Shown here piece after piece: positions 36,301 to 50,097 of a DNA stretch of 64,000 nucleotides. Under the pieces are notes generated by a model, which was not told the origin of the DNA, ran no database searches, and worked only from the letters and a program-made list of their open reading frames with translations. Origin of the DNA: Oncomelania hupensis (lineage: Eukaryota > Mollusca > Gastropoda > Littorinimorpha > Pomatiopsidae). Position 1 is the first letter of the stretch. Each line of letters opens with the position of its first letter. The position numbers and the translations under genes were made by a program. The DNA lies in NCBI GenBank assembly GCA_036898135.1, contig CM072515.1, positions 49,759,095 through 49,823,094 of the forward strand. Direction: 5' to 3'.

Positions 36301-37497
36301 ACTTTTTCGAAAATACTTTTTCTTCTCTTCCCCTCCGAAACACACTGGCCTCATTAATATTCATGAGCCTCGGCGGACGAGGGTAAACAAAGACAGGGCT
36401 CTACGTTTTTGGCAACCTGCGGGGCCTACTGGGTGAAGAAAAATAGATAATTTGCTAAATATCTAGTTTTAACATTACATCCGTGGCGATTGGTCTTTGG
36501 TTTTGACCCACAATTTCATCTGGGTAGGGTTGAAGCAAAAATGTCATAGTTAAAAACTTTTGATTAACTTTCTTCTAGTGCTTTCCTGCGTCGGCGTTTT
36601 TGCAAGTTGACCCAGAAATGTGCGAATTGATTTTTTTTCCTCAAAGTGCATGTATTTTCAAGAAAAAGACATGTTCGGGGCGCTTTTCTGGTAGGTACTG
36701 TGAGCGCAATCGTTTGGAGTGCGGCCAAAGGGTCAAAAACTGATTTTTGACGAATATTTTTCAGTTTGACCGCTATCTCTCCGGCTGCAATCTATTTTTA
36801 GGCCGTCTAGGGGCTAGGCCAGTTCTCAGGGTCACGTTTTCAGCCAATCAAAACGCTCGAAGTAAGGGGCCAACGCGCGCTCTCTTCGTCAATGAAAGTC
36901 GGCGAGGGTACTAGAGTACACACGGATCACATATGAATGGGAATGAGGTCAGCTGCCGATCATTCTCTAACTCCTCCTCTTGGGGCGTTGCAAAGCGGCG
37001 AGAGGGGTGCATGATTGGTCGGAGGGGCGAGATGCTGCACCTTTTGATACAGACACTTTCTCGCTCTCTCTAGCTGAAGATGCGCCAGCCTACCCAACGC
37101 TCCAGTCCCCATCCCACCCTCCTCCCCCCTCTCTCTCTTCTGTTCCTCTCTCTTCTGTTTCGGAGGGTCCCCTATCACAGTGTGTCCCACTGTACGCACG
37201 TCAAATACAAACGAAGAAAAGATTGATTGCACTAATAACTGTTTAGTATACAGAGATCCCATACATAGATTACACCTAGACAAATAAATAAATAAATTTA
37301 TTAATTGCATGATTTTCAAACATCGTTCGCATGAAGCGTAAACAGTAGGTCTACTTGCCATCAATCACGTCGTCATTTTACGAATTTCCTTTTTTTTACT
37401 GCACGCCTTGAGCAGCTCTTTGCGATGATTACTCGGTTAAGCTGGTGTGTGTCATGTTGTTTTTTTCTTCCCCTTTTGATAACCTATACTAATACTT
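36301..37497. other. Upstream flank of cyclin D with CCAAT boxes
   Basis: CCAAT occurs at about 36842 and, inverted as ATTGG, near 36489 and 37013. The sequence is otherwise unique. No exon of a divergent gene could be supported. Confidence 0.4.
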
Positions 37498-37977
37498 AAA
37501 CAACCCTAGTGGTAAAACTGAATGCTCTCCACCAGCCAGTCACTTTACAATAAAGACATCCCACGCAGGGGACGCTGAGGCTATACTCTAATTTATGGAA
37601 CCCCCGTTTACAAAAACAAAATAGAATACAAACATAATAAATTATCAACAAAACACATACATATAAAATGCCTACATTGCTAAATAATAACATCATAGGA
37701 AGCCCTAGTGACCACCTGGCAGAAAGCGTCCAATATTCCCAAGCTTATCCAACAGACCTCACCCACAAATAATGAGTCTTGTCCCGGAAGAGTTTTCAAG
37801 AAAAAAAGGTAGGTGACTGGTCTAGCGAAGAAGAAGATAGTATAGCAGATTGATAGAACAGATCAGGAATGAGAAAGAACAAATGAGAAAGACAGCGACA
37901 GTGGGAATTTAAAGCACTAAATTTTCAGAAAGTGGAGATACTATTTATACTGAAACCCCCGGAACCCCAACGGGGGG
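37498..37977 (-). mobile_element. TATA retroposon copy 5
   Basis: Close match to 4083-4652 from CAACCCTAGTGGTAAAACTG to the 5' terminus CCCCAACGGGG. The last ~100 bp of the 3' end are absent. TATA is at about 37940-37948 in minus orientation. Confidence 0.8.
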
Positions 37978-39125
37978 AATATTGTAGTTGACTTCCTTCG
38001 GGTTCCTTGGCTTCCCACTGTGGGATAAGAGTTATTGAACTGGCTGTTAAACCAAGCGATATGCGGAGCTGAAAACATCTAATATCACCTATTCACAACT
38101 TTCCGGCACCTCTCATAAAAACTCGTGGGTATCGCCATTATAAATTAAAACGAGGTTATATGAAACCAAGTTCCGGTTTGGCTTGTTTTGCTTTTATCAA
38201 AGCTTGATGCGTGACTTTTAAATATGGCAAATTGCCGAAAACGACGATTGTTAGAGCCAGAAAACGAGTGGGATAAGTATAAAAACGGTGGAGGAAGTAC
38301 ATGCTCAGTGAAAGAATGCAAAAAACAATCGTAGAGGCCTGTATTTGTGGCGACTTCGGAGGTGCGTCGATCATCGACAGAAAGTGAAACAGGACCTGAA
38401 AACTCTTGTAGTTTTCCATAGCTTCGCCGTCGCAACCTTCACAAAACACGAAGTAACTGACTATGTTAGGCTAGCGTTGTGGCCAAGTGGGCTAAGGCGG
38501 GACTAACTTGCCTTGTCCACAAGCCAGAAACCAATGGCGCCTGAAATGGTGTGGGTTCGAGCCAGCATCTGGACGTTATGTTTTTCCGAATATTTTTCAA
38601 AAATTCACAAATAATGTTAGGTAGGTAGGGTTTAGGCGCGCCACTGGCGATAGAAAGGGATAATAAACTGCAGCAAAAAAAATAAAAATATGTGAGGGTA
38701 CGATACAGGTGGCCAGTGACACATGTTATTATTCTTGAATATTTGGAAATAACTCACTAAAACACGCGGAGAAAAAAAACCGGAAGTATTTTTCATAGAG
38801 GGGATTCCCGTTGGTGCATAGGATAGCAGAAAAGTGTGAATAGTGAACAGACGGGAAATTAAAATACTGTACTCCGAGTGCCCCGGTTTCCTCCCTCCCT
38901 TCAATAATAGTATTGGATACAGTTAATCAAACATTTCAAAATAAAATTTGAGTTTCTTTCCGTCTCCTAATACTGGTCTCTCTTGCTTGTATGCCGAACG
39001 TTTGCCTGATAGATGTGTGTATGTGAGTGTGCAAGTGAGTGTGTGACACGGGAGCGCGCGCGTATATGTTGGTACAGATCGTCGCGCTTTCAGCCTGATT
39101 GGTGATTTGGAAAAAAAAAGCGCTT
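37978..39125. other. Intergenic; only a tRNA-like fragment
   Basis: No gene recognised. It includes the tRNA-like sequence at 38471-38575 and a GC-rich patch near 39050. Confidence 0.5.
38471..38575 (+). pseudogene. Degenerate tRNA-like sequence with long variable region
   Basis: TGGCCAAGTGGGCTAAGGC (38480-38498) matches the A box of Leu/Ser tRNAs and GGTTCGAGCC (38554-38563) the B box. The 55-nt gap suits a type II tRNA. The T stem does not pair, so this is a tRNA pseudogene or the head of an unrecognised SINE. Confidence 0.5.
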
Positions 39126-39126
39126 A

Positions 39127-39211
<85 letters not shown>
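39127..39211. repeat. (ATT)n microsatellite
   Basis: About 28 ATT units directly abutting the 5'-truncated SINE. Confidence 0.95.
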
Positions 39212-39212
39212 G

Positions 39213-39448
39213 AGTCGAAAGTGAAGCACCGTCCGGTGCGGTTAGCACTTGGATGGGTGACCGCTAAGGTGTGAAGCGACAAACAACAACGCCCCCAGTT
39301 GACTCAACTGTGATTGAGTACCTACTCTCTTGAGGGTGGGGAAGGTAAAGCAGCGAGGGAGAGAGTTGGGCATCACCCTCATTACGCTGGCCCAAGATAA
39401 GTGTGATCTCCAACATCACGCTCCCCTACGGCCACAAGGCTATGGGAC
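39213..39448 (+). mobile_element. 5S-type SINE copy A, 5'-truncated
   Basis: Nearly identical to 59193-59430 and therefore recent. It begins within the 5S-like region (GTCGAAAGTGAAGCACCGTC), keeps GGTTAGCACTTGGATGGGTG ACCGC, and ends CCCCTACGGCCACAAGGCTA TGGGACTACC. The tRNA-like head is missing. Confidence 0.85.
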
Positions 39449-39690
39449 TACCTACCCCTACACTCTAATAGTAGGATTGTGCTTACTGCAGTTGTCTGGG
39501 CGTCAGAGGATGCGCCCAAAGGTTGTAAGTGTGCGCTGTAAAGGGTTCTTGTTGCGTGTCAGAATGAGTTTATGTCTAAACGTCACACGCAGTAGCACAG
39601 CAACAGGCGGTTTGAGTTAGATCATGTATCGGCCAGCGCACTGCATGAGCAGCTCTTGAGCTAGAAAGGCGGGGTATTAGAACGATTACA
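39449..39690 (+). mobile_element. SINE 3' domain, second copy of the 3340-3517 type
   Basis: Shares AGGATTGTGCT, GCGCCCAAAGG, TTAGATCATGTATCGGCCAG and GAGCAGCTCTTGAGCT with 3340-3517. It follows copy A without a gap, so the two may be one composite SINE or two adjacent insertions. Confidence 0.55.
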
Positions 39691-41537
39691 TGGTCATTTT
39701 ATATATATACATAGTATAGTTGTGCATTAAGCCCCACACAGGTATTTAACAAACACTGTTTACAAGTTACAACTAACTAAATTAACGGAAGACTATGTTT
39801 TCCAAAGACATTTGTTAGCCTCTGTTCAAATGCTTTGATTGTTAAGCCCTTGTTTAAACAAATTCTTCAAAGAAAATAAAGTGGGCAGCAATATCAGTCT
39901 GCATAATGACATTAAGGACATGTTATGTTATTTAAAAAAAAAAACTGACTTATTGCTGACCATTGCTTCCACTAGACTATAATATCTTGCAGTGAAATAG
40001 AAAAGTTGCTTAAACATAATCTATTTCTGTAGGTTAGTTATCTTTCAGAAAAATCCGTAATTTTGATTAGTTATGTTAATTAAGTTCGTTATTGTTGCTT
40101 ATAAACACATATAATAAAAATAAACAATAAATAAATAGCAACTAATAATAAATATACCGAATTGAATCGGATTGTTGTTCTGTGCATTTTATTCAGGAAA
40201 AAAAAAGCGGTTATATTCATTGATCCAATAATCACAGTGATAGTCACAGTCATCCCATTCTCCAAACCGGTTGAATATACTTATCTTGATCATTCAGAAT
40301 CCTAGAAATCCTGCGCCAACTCTTTTGGTTCAGTGGACGCGATGCACAAACATTTCGCAGAAACTCTACAACTATACCTTTTCACAGCAATACCAGTTAC
40401 TCCAGCTCATGAACTCATGGCATGGATTTGCGCTTTACTAATGGCTGTATTGGTTTGGACTTGGCTTATCTGGTCTTCACGAAATATATATATTTATTCC
40501 AGACCAGTGCATCATATATAAACTCAGTTATTTATTTATTTATTTGATTTTATTATATCTTATTATATTTTATTATGTTTTATTCATTTTAATATTTTAT
40601 TTTATCGTCAAATGTGATACAACCCAGCGTAAAGGACGACACAGCATGAAGTGCGATTGAAAACCTGCATTCTGTCATGAGCAAGTTTGAATAATAAAAC
40701 AAAAAAAGACCGCATTATTTTGATTCAATCTCACAATTATGTGTTGGGAGAAGCTCCATAGTTGTTGGGTTTAAGAATTATAGGTAGAGATAGTAGCAAG
40801 TCGCATAACAAGTGATCATTGATTACAAATTCAAACATGTATTGATACTCTGTAATCAATCATCCATCCCTTTCTAAAGAAAATACAGCGTGGACTATCT
40901 TCATTCATACATAGCTTTTTTGACAGCATTGTGTGCGTGCTTTCACGCGTGCGAGTTTGTGTGTGTGTGCACGTGCCTGGCAGTGGTTCGAATAGAACGC
41001 ATGTAGTTGCATTCGAATGAATGTAACACTGTCATAAGAATGCATGCGATACACGTGAACAAAAAAAAAAAATATTAAAAAAATTCTCATGAGCGCTGAA
41101 GGACGGAAAACACAGTTGTCGTCGATCAGCTTGTCATGTCAAGCTCTGATTGGCTGTACAGTAGTTTACGGCGTCCTGATTGGCTGTAAATCGCCTCACT
41201 AGCTTGCGTTTTGTTCACGCTGTTGCAATAAGCGACATGAATGAATTTTTGAAGAAAACAAATTAAATTAAAAAGCATATAAAGAACTACAAGGATATCG
41301 ATAAAAATAAGCACATTCCCCAAATGTATTTATTTATCTTTAGTTATGTATTTATCGTATTGTTCTTATAGAGCACTTCTCCACCTGAAAAGCATAAGCT
41401 TACATAAGGTAGAAAACTTGACCAACACATCAAAATGAGGTGCCGCGCTTGTGTATCGGTGCGACGCAATTGTCCATGGCGCTCTGTATGACAGTGCGTG
41501 CAGGATAGGCGTGCGAACGTTGCGCTTAGAAAAGAAA

Positions 41538-41538
<1 letters not shown>
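39691..41538. other. Intergenic, nothing recognised
   Basis: AT-rich unique DNA with short GT and TTTA runs. The end (GCGCTTAGAAAAGAAATG before the TTA array) resembles a SINE tail, but no head was found. Confidence 0.45.
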
Positions 41539-41610
<72 letters not shown>

Positions 41611-41611
41611 T
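41539..41611. repeat. (TTA)n microsatellite
   Basis: About 24 TTA units. Confidence 0.95.
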
Positions 41612-42719
<1,108 letters not shown>

Positions 42720-42899
42720 TCCCAATCTTCTGTCTCTTTTCTCCCTCACACACAACATTGTACTGCATTAACAATGCACCGTATATAGAACCGTGCTCGC
42801 AACTTCAGTTATAGTTAAAAGTGATTCCAGATTGAAATGTTTCTGTATGTGTGAATAATAATACTACTTTGCCCTACAGTACACTCTTACTCTTAGTGT

Positions 42900-43330
42900 A
42901 TTTTATTCCTCCTGGCATAGATTGTATTAACCAAATGCCCCACCGTGTATGGACTTTCTACAGCGCGAGTCCAAATGCAAAGAGCTACTGGAGAACCAGC
43001 ATACACAAAACACGGAATGGAACTATTATCGCCTAAAACGAGTCGTGCCAGAGACGACGGAGCCACTCTTGCCGCTAATAATACAGAAGGAGATAGAATC
43101 AGCACGTAGGCCGTTTATAAATTTCTTTGTGAATGTATGAGCGGTTAGTGTAGCCTATTATTTTGTTTTCAGCGCGTAGTGCTGTATGGGATCTGTTTAT
43201 TATTATATAAGAGGGTGTAACATGTTTGCGTTTATCTATGTTGGTTACAGATCGCTGCTCGTTGAGTCTGATTAAGATGGAGATATGTCTATAGCCTCCA
43301 GTATTGTAGTTGTTGTTGTTTTGTTGTTAT
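42900..43330 (+). mobile_element. Possible LINE 3'-end fragment
   Basis: ACATGTTTGCGTTTATCTAT and TGTTGGTTACAGATCGCTG (about 43219-43258) resemble the 3' UTR after the CR1/Rex-like LINE (53196-53240, ATGCTGGTTACAGATCGCCG). An upstream frame ending RRPFINFFVNV could be a LINE C-terminus, but no domain is recognisable. Confidence 0.35.
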
Positions 43331-43455
43331 TGTTTGGTGCTAGCTCTCTAATTAAACGCAGTTTTATTTAAAACAATCATCATCATCTCCTTTAACTTTT
43401 GTTCTTCTAAAACTTTCCTCCTTATCCTTCTTCTCATCCTCATCCTCACCGTCCA

Positions 43456-43538
43456 TCCTCTTCTTCTTCTTCTTCTTCTTCTTCTCCTCCTCCTCCTCCT
43501 CCTTCTTCTTCCTTTCCTGCTCCTCCTTCTTCTGATCC
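43456..43538. repeat. (CTT/CCT)n polypyrimidine
   Basis: CTT then CCT trinucleotide array. Confidence 0.9.
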
Positions 43539-43739
43539 TCTTCGACTAGGTTCTGGAACCTATTCAAAATGACTGTATACTTGCTCATCACAATAAGCCC
43601 CCACCCACCGCAACCCCCACTTTTTTTTCCTCTCCTCCTCCGCTATCTTCTTGTGAAGAGTTTTGGATCTCATTCCAATGTTTCTGTCTGCGCATGACAA
43701 TAACAACGAGTGAATTACCTCCCCTCTCTTTTTTATATT

Positions 43740-43740
<1 letters not shown>

Positions 43741-43817
<77 letters not shown>

Positions 43818-43821
43818 TCTT
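43741..43821. repeat. (CT)n microsatellite
   Basis: About 36 CT units, followed by CCC-rich DNA. Confidence 0.95.
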
Positions 43822-44288
43822 CCACCCCACCCCACCCCTATCCCACCCAACCCGGACTTTATTTCCTTCTTCCCCTTCTTATTCTTCTTTAGATTAAAAT
43901 GCTGGAACCAATTCACAACATGCACTATTCTTCTTCTATAGGATCCTGTCAATAACATATCCCTCAAATCAGCTTTGCACGGGCTTAGAAACAGCGGGGC
44001 CCCTTCTCTTAATATAACTCCACGCTATACCTACTTGATCTAGATCCACCCCTGGTATGTAGGTACTCGTACCCTGAATGACTCAACCGGGCAGATAGAG
44101 AAATGGTGCTAAGGGCGAGATCTACTTTTTAAGAGTGATTTATTACGCATTCCGATCAGGTATGGCTGGCATTCGAACATGGAAGAAAGGCGTTGGACCT
44201 GACATATCGTGATCAGAGGCGACTTGATGCAGTGGAAATAAAAGAAACCATACAATGGGATGGGATACAACAAAGTACACAGTACGAT
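43822..44288. other. Intergenic, nothing recognised
   Basis: Unique sequence without a convincing gene. Confidence 0.45.
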
Positions 44289-44660
<372 letters not shown>

Positions 44661-44686
44661 GCTTTTTTCTCGCTGTCCTCTCCTTC

Positions 44687-44918
44687 CAGCACTCGCTACT
44701 GTGTCGCAAGTTAAGCACCGTCCAGTGCGGTTAGCACTTGGATGGGTGACAGCAAAACGTGAAGCAACAAATAACAACGCCCCCAGTTGACTCAACGGCG
44801 ACTGAGAACCTACTCTCTTAAGGGCGGGGAAGGTAAAGCAGCGAGGGAGAGAGATGGGTATCACCCTCATTACGCTGGCCCAAGATAAGTGTGATCTCCA
44901 TCATCATGCTCCCCTACG
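44687..44918 (+). mobile_element. 5S-type SINE copy B
   Basis: Starts inside the head at GCACTCGCTACTGTGTCGCA and contains AAGTTAAGCACCGTCCAG and GGTTAGCACTTGGATGGGTG. It continues to ATGCTCCCCTACG and loses the final ~20 bp. It follows the GAAA tract directly. Confidence 0.8.
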
Positions 44919-45045
44919 AAACAAGCGACAATATTAATACAAGGGAGTTCAATGTTATTTCGTAGTACTCAAAGTCTGTGAGGAAATGTACCCGGTCATA
45001 GTTCTGCCTATAAAACAGTGTCCTTACGCCCTCAAGGTCCATGCA

Positions 45046-45470
45046 ATGTCCTATCCCGCCCTATCCCGTAACTCGAAAGTCGTTGTGGCACCGCAAATGA
45101 TCGTTTAACCAGAGTACTCAATCTGTCTCTGTCCTCCGCAGTCCCTATGGCTTTACTCGGTGTCAAGTCAGTCCATTCTTGAATGTTGTCTTCCTACCTC
45201 TTTTTCTTTCTCCCTATTCTTCTGCTTCCTTGCACCGTGCCTTGCAGGGTGGTCTTCGAAAGGCCTGATGCTCTTATGATGTGGTCTTACCCTTCGGAGC
45301 AAGTCATCGTGTTGTCCAATGGCTTGTGTGATGGTCTGTCGGACTTCGTCGTTGGTAATGTGCTGGGTATAGGAAATGCCCTGAAGTCTTCTGTAGCACC
45401 TCATATCTATGTTTGGTATTATTCGTGGTAGGTCTGCTGTGAGGGTCCATGTTTCACAATGTATACAGTT
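45046..45470 (-). mobile_element. RTE-like LINE, 3' fragment 1
   Basis: Matches the C-terminal coding end of the LINE at 60078-63036, including the CYRRL.GISYTQHITNDEVRQ segment. It has a deletion near 45295 and a (GGGAT)n-type 3' tail at about 45046-45066. The frame is broken, so this is a dead 5'-truncated copy. Confidence 0.8.
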
Positions 45471-45839
45471 GTTCATATACTGCTATTATATTGCGTATGT
45501 ATAGCTGTTCTTATACTGTTATTCTACAATGATTATCATTAGACTACCAGAGTTTGCGACACTATTGATACAACCAGAATACAAGGGAGTTCGACGTTGT
45601 CTTGTAGATTGTGAGAAAAAATATAAGCTTTAGTTCTGCTTATGATCAGTTAGTTCTTCCGCCGTGAATGTCCATGCAATATGCAAGTGTTATTATACAG
45701 CGAAATATTCAGGTTACTACTACCAGAATACTCGGCCAGCTCAGCCTTTTGTGTTCATATCATGTACAGCCTATAACCTAGATACTCGATCTTTAGAGAA
45801 CAAACCTATTCTTACGCCCCCCTCTTTACCTATAAACAT

Positions 45840-46215
45840 CTAATCATGCCCAGACTCGCAGAGCTGTGGAGCCAATCGTACCGCCGCTCTCCCCGCCAAA
45901 TTGCATATGAAAATCATGCCTAAATTTGTCTGCCAATCGAACGAGTGGCCCGCGCGCGCCAATTTGCATGAGATCGAACGTCACGGTACCGACAAGCCCA
46001 TGCATGTTCCGATTCACTCACAGAAAAAAAGGCGATTCAGTAGTGTAGCTGTCGGACGGTTAAGCTCGACAGCTGCGCTTAATGCATGTACACTACGATA
46101 ATGGACAAGACTATACCAGCATCGATACCGATAGAGCCCAGGTTTTAAGCTGTGTAGGCAGATAAAGCGCGATAGCTGCTCTAAGTATATGTACACTGCG
46201 ATAAACGACCTAACC
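45840..46215. other. CCAAT/octamer-containing patch with a diverged repeat
   Basis: Contains GCCAATCGTA, GCCAATCGAA and ATTTGCAT (45962-45969). Two related segments follow at about 46064-46108 and 46166-46211 (GACAGCTGCGCTTAATGCAT / GATAGCTGCTCTAAGTATAT, each then GTACACTRCGATAA). It looks promoter-like, but no gene is attached. Confidence 0.35.
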
Positions 46216-46462
46216 TGATTTAGTTAGCCTTCTCCTAGTTCTAGCACTATTATGGGAGAGGCGTTAGCGTGTGTGGAACTGGTAAACACTTTAGGCTCGT
46301 CTACTACAGTAAGGTATTTAGGCCTACGCCGGCCGGCCGCAATGATAAACAAATAAACACAAAACAGCCCTTTTCTGCAGCTAGTTTACCGAATGAGTCT
46401 ATTTTAGTCTTAAAGACCTATAATTTCTTCGCTGAAACAATTATAAAGCAGAGATAGATCTA

Positions 46463-46514
46463 CATGGTTATTGCTTTAGGTCCAGCGGACTCTTCCGAGC
46501 CAAATCAGGACCAG
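46463..46514 (-). mobile_element. TATA retroposon, 3'-terminal fragment
   Basis: Only the last ~45 bp of the family (GCTTTAGGTCCAGCGGACTC through CAAATCAGGACC) are present. Confidence 0.65.
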
Positions 46515-47522
46515 AATAATAGGCATGAACGAACAACAACGAACGGGCAGACAGAACAATGGTGACCCTAATTTCGGGTCTTGAGCTTTACTTCCGAGAA
46601 GAGTTCCGCAAGGGAGTTTGTTGTTATACATCATAGGCTGTTGTGTTTCCAACAAAAAAAAGTCAAAATAATAACTACTAGGTAATGTGTAGGTAAAATG
46701 TTTCGTTTCGTTGTAAGAGCTTCACGCATAAATTACATTCATGTCACATCTGGCTACAAATCCTATTAAGCTTTCTATACTTCTATAATTCTATACTTAG
46801 TTCAGTTATTGCTAAAGTATGCTTAATTTTTTTAATTAAGTAATGCTTTAATTTTTCTTAGTTAACTCTCTACATAAAATGAGGTAAGAAAGGTTAAGTT
46901 TCGACCAGTATAGTTTCGTGTAGAATCATGCCACATATCGCATCTAGTTGGCAAAGCGAAGAGCAAGTTTAATTATATCAAGAACATAAGAGCTCCTCAA
47001 GACACACGCCAAAACAGGATCTAATTCAAACCACCTTACCCAACCACCCTCCCCCTCATTCCTATCCCACACACACACACCTCACTCCCCCCAAACACAC
47101 AAACATAACCATCTCCCACCCCACCCTCCTCCACCCAGCTTTCCAGCATTACCGTCAAACCATACTCTTCTATTGAAGCGAATTATTTGCGTCTTTCAAC
47201 CTTTCAAACGTGTCTTTTAATAGCTACTGAGTAGTTTTTTGGTCGTGAAATGAAGTAAGAAGGCTTGTTTTCGCTTTCATTTTATTTTTTAAAAAAAGCA
47301 TTATCTTCTTCTTACATAGATTGATGTTAATTAACTGCTCGCATGAAGTCTTGGTGGCTATTGATAGTTTACACCTAAAAGACAACTATCAAGAACAAGA
47401 AGCCTAGCTATGATGAAATATCTCGTTTAAGGAACAATGTCAGACCAATTTTCTTCAATAACCATTACAAGTCGTGGCATATTAAAACCCAATATCCATT
47501 TGCATAGCGCATGTCTACACAT
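46515..47522. other. Intergenic, nothing recognised
   Basis: AT-rich; a C-rich, CA-containing patch at 47035-47150. No gene. Confidence 0.45.
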
Positions 47523-47747
47523 GGGGTGTCGGATAGTGCAGTGGTTGGAGCACTCGCTACTGTGTCGCAAGTTAAGCACCGTCCAGTGCGGTTAGCACTA
47601 GGATGGGTGACCGCAACACGTGAAGCGACAAATAACAACGGCCCCAGTTGACTCAACTGTGACTGAGTACCTACTCTCTTAAGGGTAGGGAAGGTAAAGC
47701 AGCGAGTGAGAAAGATGGGCATCGCCCTCATTACGCTGGCCCAAGAT
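47523..47747 (+). mobile_element. 5S-type SINE copy C, complete head
   Basis: Begins GGGGTGTCGGATAGTGCAGT like the target-duplication-defined copy at 59151. It retains the tRNA-like A box, the 5S-like AAGTTAAGCACCGTCCAG and GGTTAGCACTAGGATGGGTG ACCGC. It stops at GCTGGCCCAAGAT, about 70 bp short of the 3' end. Confidence 0.8.
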
Positions 47748-47872
47748 TTACTAGACATGTAGAATGGACATACAATGTAGGACTACTAGAAAAAAGTTCG
47801 CGTCACAATATGATCAAAGTTGCCTAACGTTGTGCATGTCTTGAAGCTACATATACTTCTGTATTTATTTCC

Positions 47873-48185
47873 TATCTTATCTTATCCCATAACTCTGAGG
47901 TCGTAGCGGCACCACAGATGATCGTTTAACCAGCATACTCCATCTTTCCCTGTCCTCAGCAACCCTGATTGTTTCGCTCAGTGTCAAACCAGTCCATTCT
48001 CGAATGTTGTTCTCCCACTTCTTTTTCGGTCTCCCTCTTCTTCTGCCTCCTTGCACTGTGCCTTGCAGGATGGTCTTTACAAGACCTGATGATCTGGTGA
48101 CGTGGCCATACTATCGGAGTTTCCGTTTTTACACCACTGTGAGCAGGTCATCGTGTTTTCCAATGGCTTGTGTGATGGTCTGTCT
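47873..48185 (-). mobile_element. RTE-like LINE, 3' fragment 2
   Basis: About 310 bp matching the 3' coding end of the 60078-63036 element, with a (GATAA)n tail at 47875-47892. 5'-truncated. Confidence 0.8.
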
Positions 48186-49902
48186 ATTCACATTTGCCTT
48201 CACAGTCACATTCTTCTTTTGTATAATAGAACATTTTTGAGTTAAATGTAACCCAACATTTTACTGGAAAGTTGTGAGTTAGTTTAGAATTTGCTAGAAA
48301 ACTGTTCATGTCACTTTGAGATCGATGTTGTCTGATGTTATGATTGCCTTGACGCTCCTTCTGTATAATGAAACATTACGAACTATATATTTCATGGAAA
48401 GTTCAGTTTATTTTAGACAATTGTTACCTCGATCCTTATGCTTATACTGTATGATTTTTGTGAACAGTATAAACTCCGTAACTATGCATCTCGTAATACA
48501 AAGAGGGAAGAGAGAGTACTCTGTCTACGGGTCTTTGTTGACCAGACGCCACATTTTGCTTTGAAAATAAAATAATTAAAAAAAATTCTCGCAACAACGT
48601 CGTCATTCTCAAGTCCAGACTGAGAAAAGCACTACATTAGAATATCGGTACTTCGATAAGGTCAATTTCTGAACGAAATACACCTTTGTTGTGGTACTAT
48701 TGTACTAATGACGCTTTGGTATTATCGTTGTGGAAGTGTTCGGAAATACTATTGATAGACGCCGAATGGCAATCAGTGCATTTCTAGAATGTTAATCAAT
48801 TTTTTTTATGCTCGCACAGTCATTCACCTTTCTTGCAATTGTCAAATTAATTGGTAATCATACATAATTATACAAAAAGTGAATGGACGCCGGAATTACT
48901 CCATCGGAATTTGTATATCTAAATTAGTTTTAAAAAAAATAATAAAAAAAAACAAACAAAAAAAACACACTTGTTTAAGTCAGAATATTTTCAAGCAGGG
49001 CAAGGTTAAGGTTACGTGCAAGAATGGATGTAATTTTCAATCTTCTAGTTTGAGATAACGTCTTATGATTTGTAGTAGGTTCTGTAACTGTGAAAGGATG
49101 TACAGGTACTAGTCTTATTATTGGCCAGAACAGTCCAGAAATTATACGTGGTTCTTTCACACTTTAAAACTCTTTTGTCAGTATAATCATCGAGACGCGT
49201 TCACAGACACACGTAAATAAATAAGAGTAAATTAATTTTTAAATCATGACCTACCAACTCAACAATGCCAATTCTGGACAGAACGGGAGTAACTATTTAT
49301 TTGGATTACTACGGCAAGACAGGACCAACGCGTCATTTGTACCAGCACAGACGCATGCTCATCAATTAGAACAGACCGAGCATATCAAATTAATTTTTAG
49401 TTCGCTGAAGAAAACATCTCACGACTACCACTTGACTTGTCTCGACTTGTAACTGAACTATTCAAACTATCCCCAACTACACACACAGTCCTGCAGTTTC
49501 TTTAGAGCGATAACAAACCACTTGAACCCCAACGTTATAACGTTATAGGCTAAATATGCTATAAAGGTTATAAATATATGTTATAGAAATACGAATTGCA
49601 ACTTTGTGTGAATCATTTTATGCTGTAACATTTATCCCTGAGTTTTGTTTTAAATAAAGGCGAACATTTGTTCGGCTGTTACTTTCCCTTTGTTCTTATA
49701 TGTTTCACATGTGTTATAAATAAATGTTACAGAATTATATTATAAACATGATCTAAATAAATATGTTATAAAATAATTCTCCCTACCAATAACTGGCTAG
49801 CACTGTTTAACAACACAAGCGTAAAGGAGAACAGCTTGAAAATAGTGAAACTGAAAGGAACCGAAATTTAGAGGTGACTCATTATATTTATGTTGTTGTT
49901 GT
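48186..49902. other. Intergenic, nothing recognised
   Basis: AT-rich unique sequence. Repeated GTTATAAATATATGTTATAG-like words lie between 49530 and 49770. No gene supported. Confidence 0.45.
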
Positions 49903-50097
49903 TTGTAGATTATAGTCACACGACACTTTCGCATATAGGTGACTACTGGACCGATTTATACTGACACCAGCGGGCCAGTTGTTGGTAAAGGGGAAAATAA
50001 TATGATCACACGTTGATCAATCCGGGATTCGAACCAGCGACCTTTCGGTTACTAGCAAGACGCTCTTACCAACTGAGCTACCCGGTGTCACATCCTT
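49903..50097 (-). mobile_element. tRNA-Thr-like SINE ending in a stem-loop
   Basis: On the minus strand, GGGTAGCTCAGTTGGTAAGA GC (A box) and GGTTCGAATCCC (B box) flank an anticodon loop CTAGTAA (AGT). The anticodon stem is only partly paired, so this is not a working tRNA. The 3' end is a stem-loop (arms AGTCAC 5' of GTGACT on the minus strand) followed by TATAATCTACAAACAACAAC. The loop and tail match the solo fragment at 3704-3762 and, less closely, the end of the ORF1-only LINE. Confidence 0.75.

Noticed and set aside
39213..39448. 5S rRNA gene
   Set aside because: Only the internal promoter region matches; the 5' and 3' thirds of 5S rRNA are absent, and the same unit recurs with target duplications as a SINE.
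50013..50097. Functional tRNA-Thr(AGT)
   Set aside because: Promoter boxes and anticodon loop are good, but the anticodon stem is mismatched and the sequence continues into a SINE body and tail.
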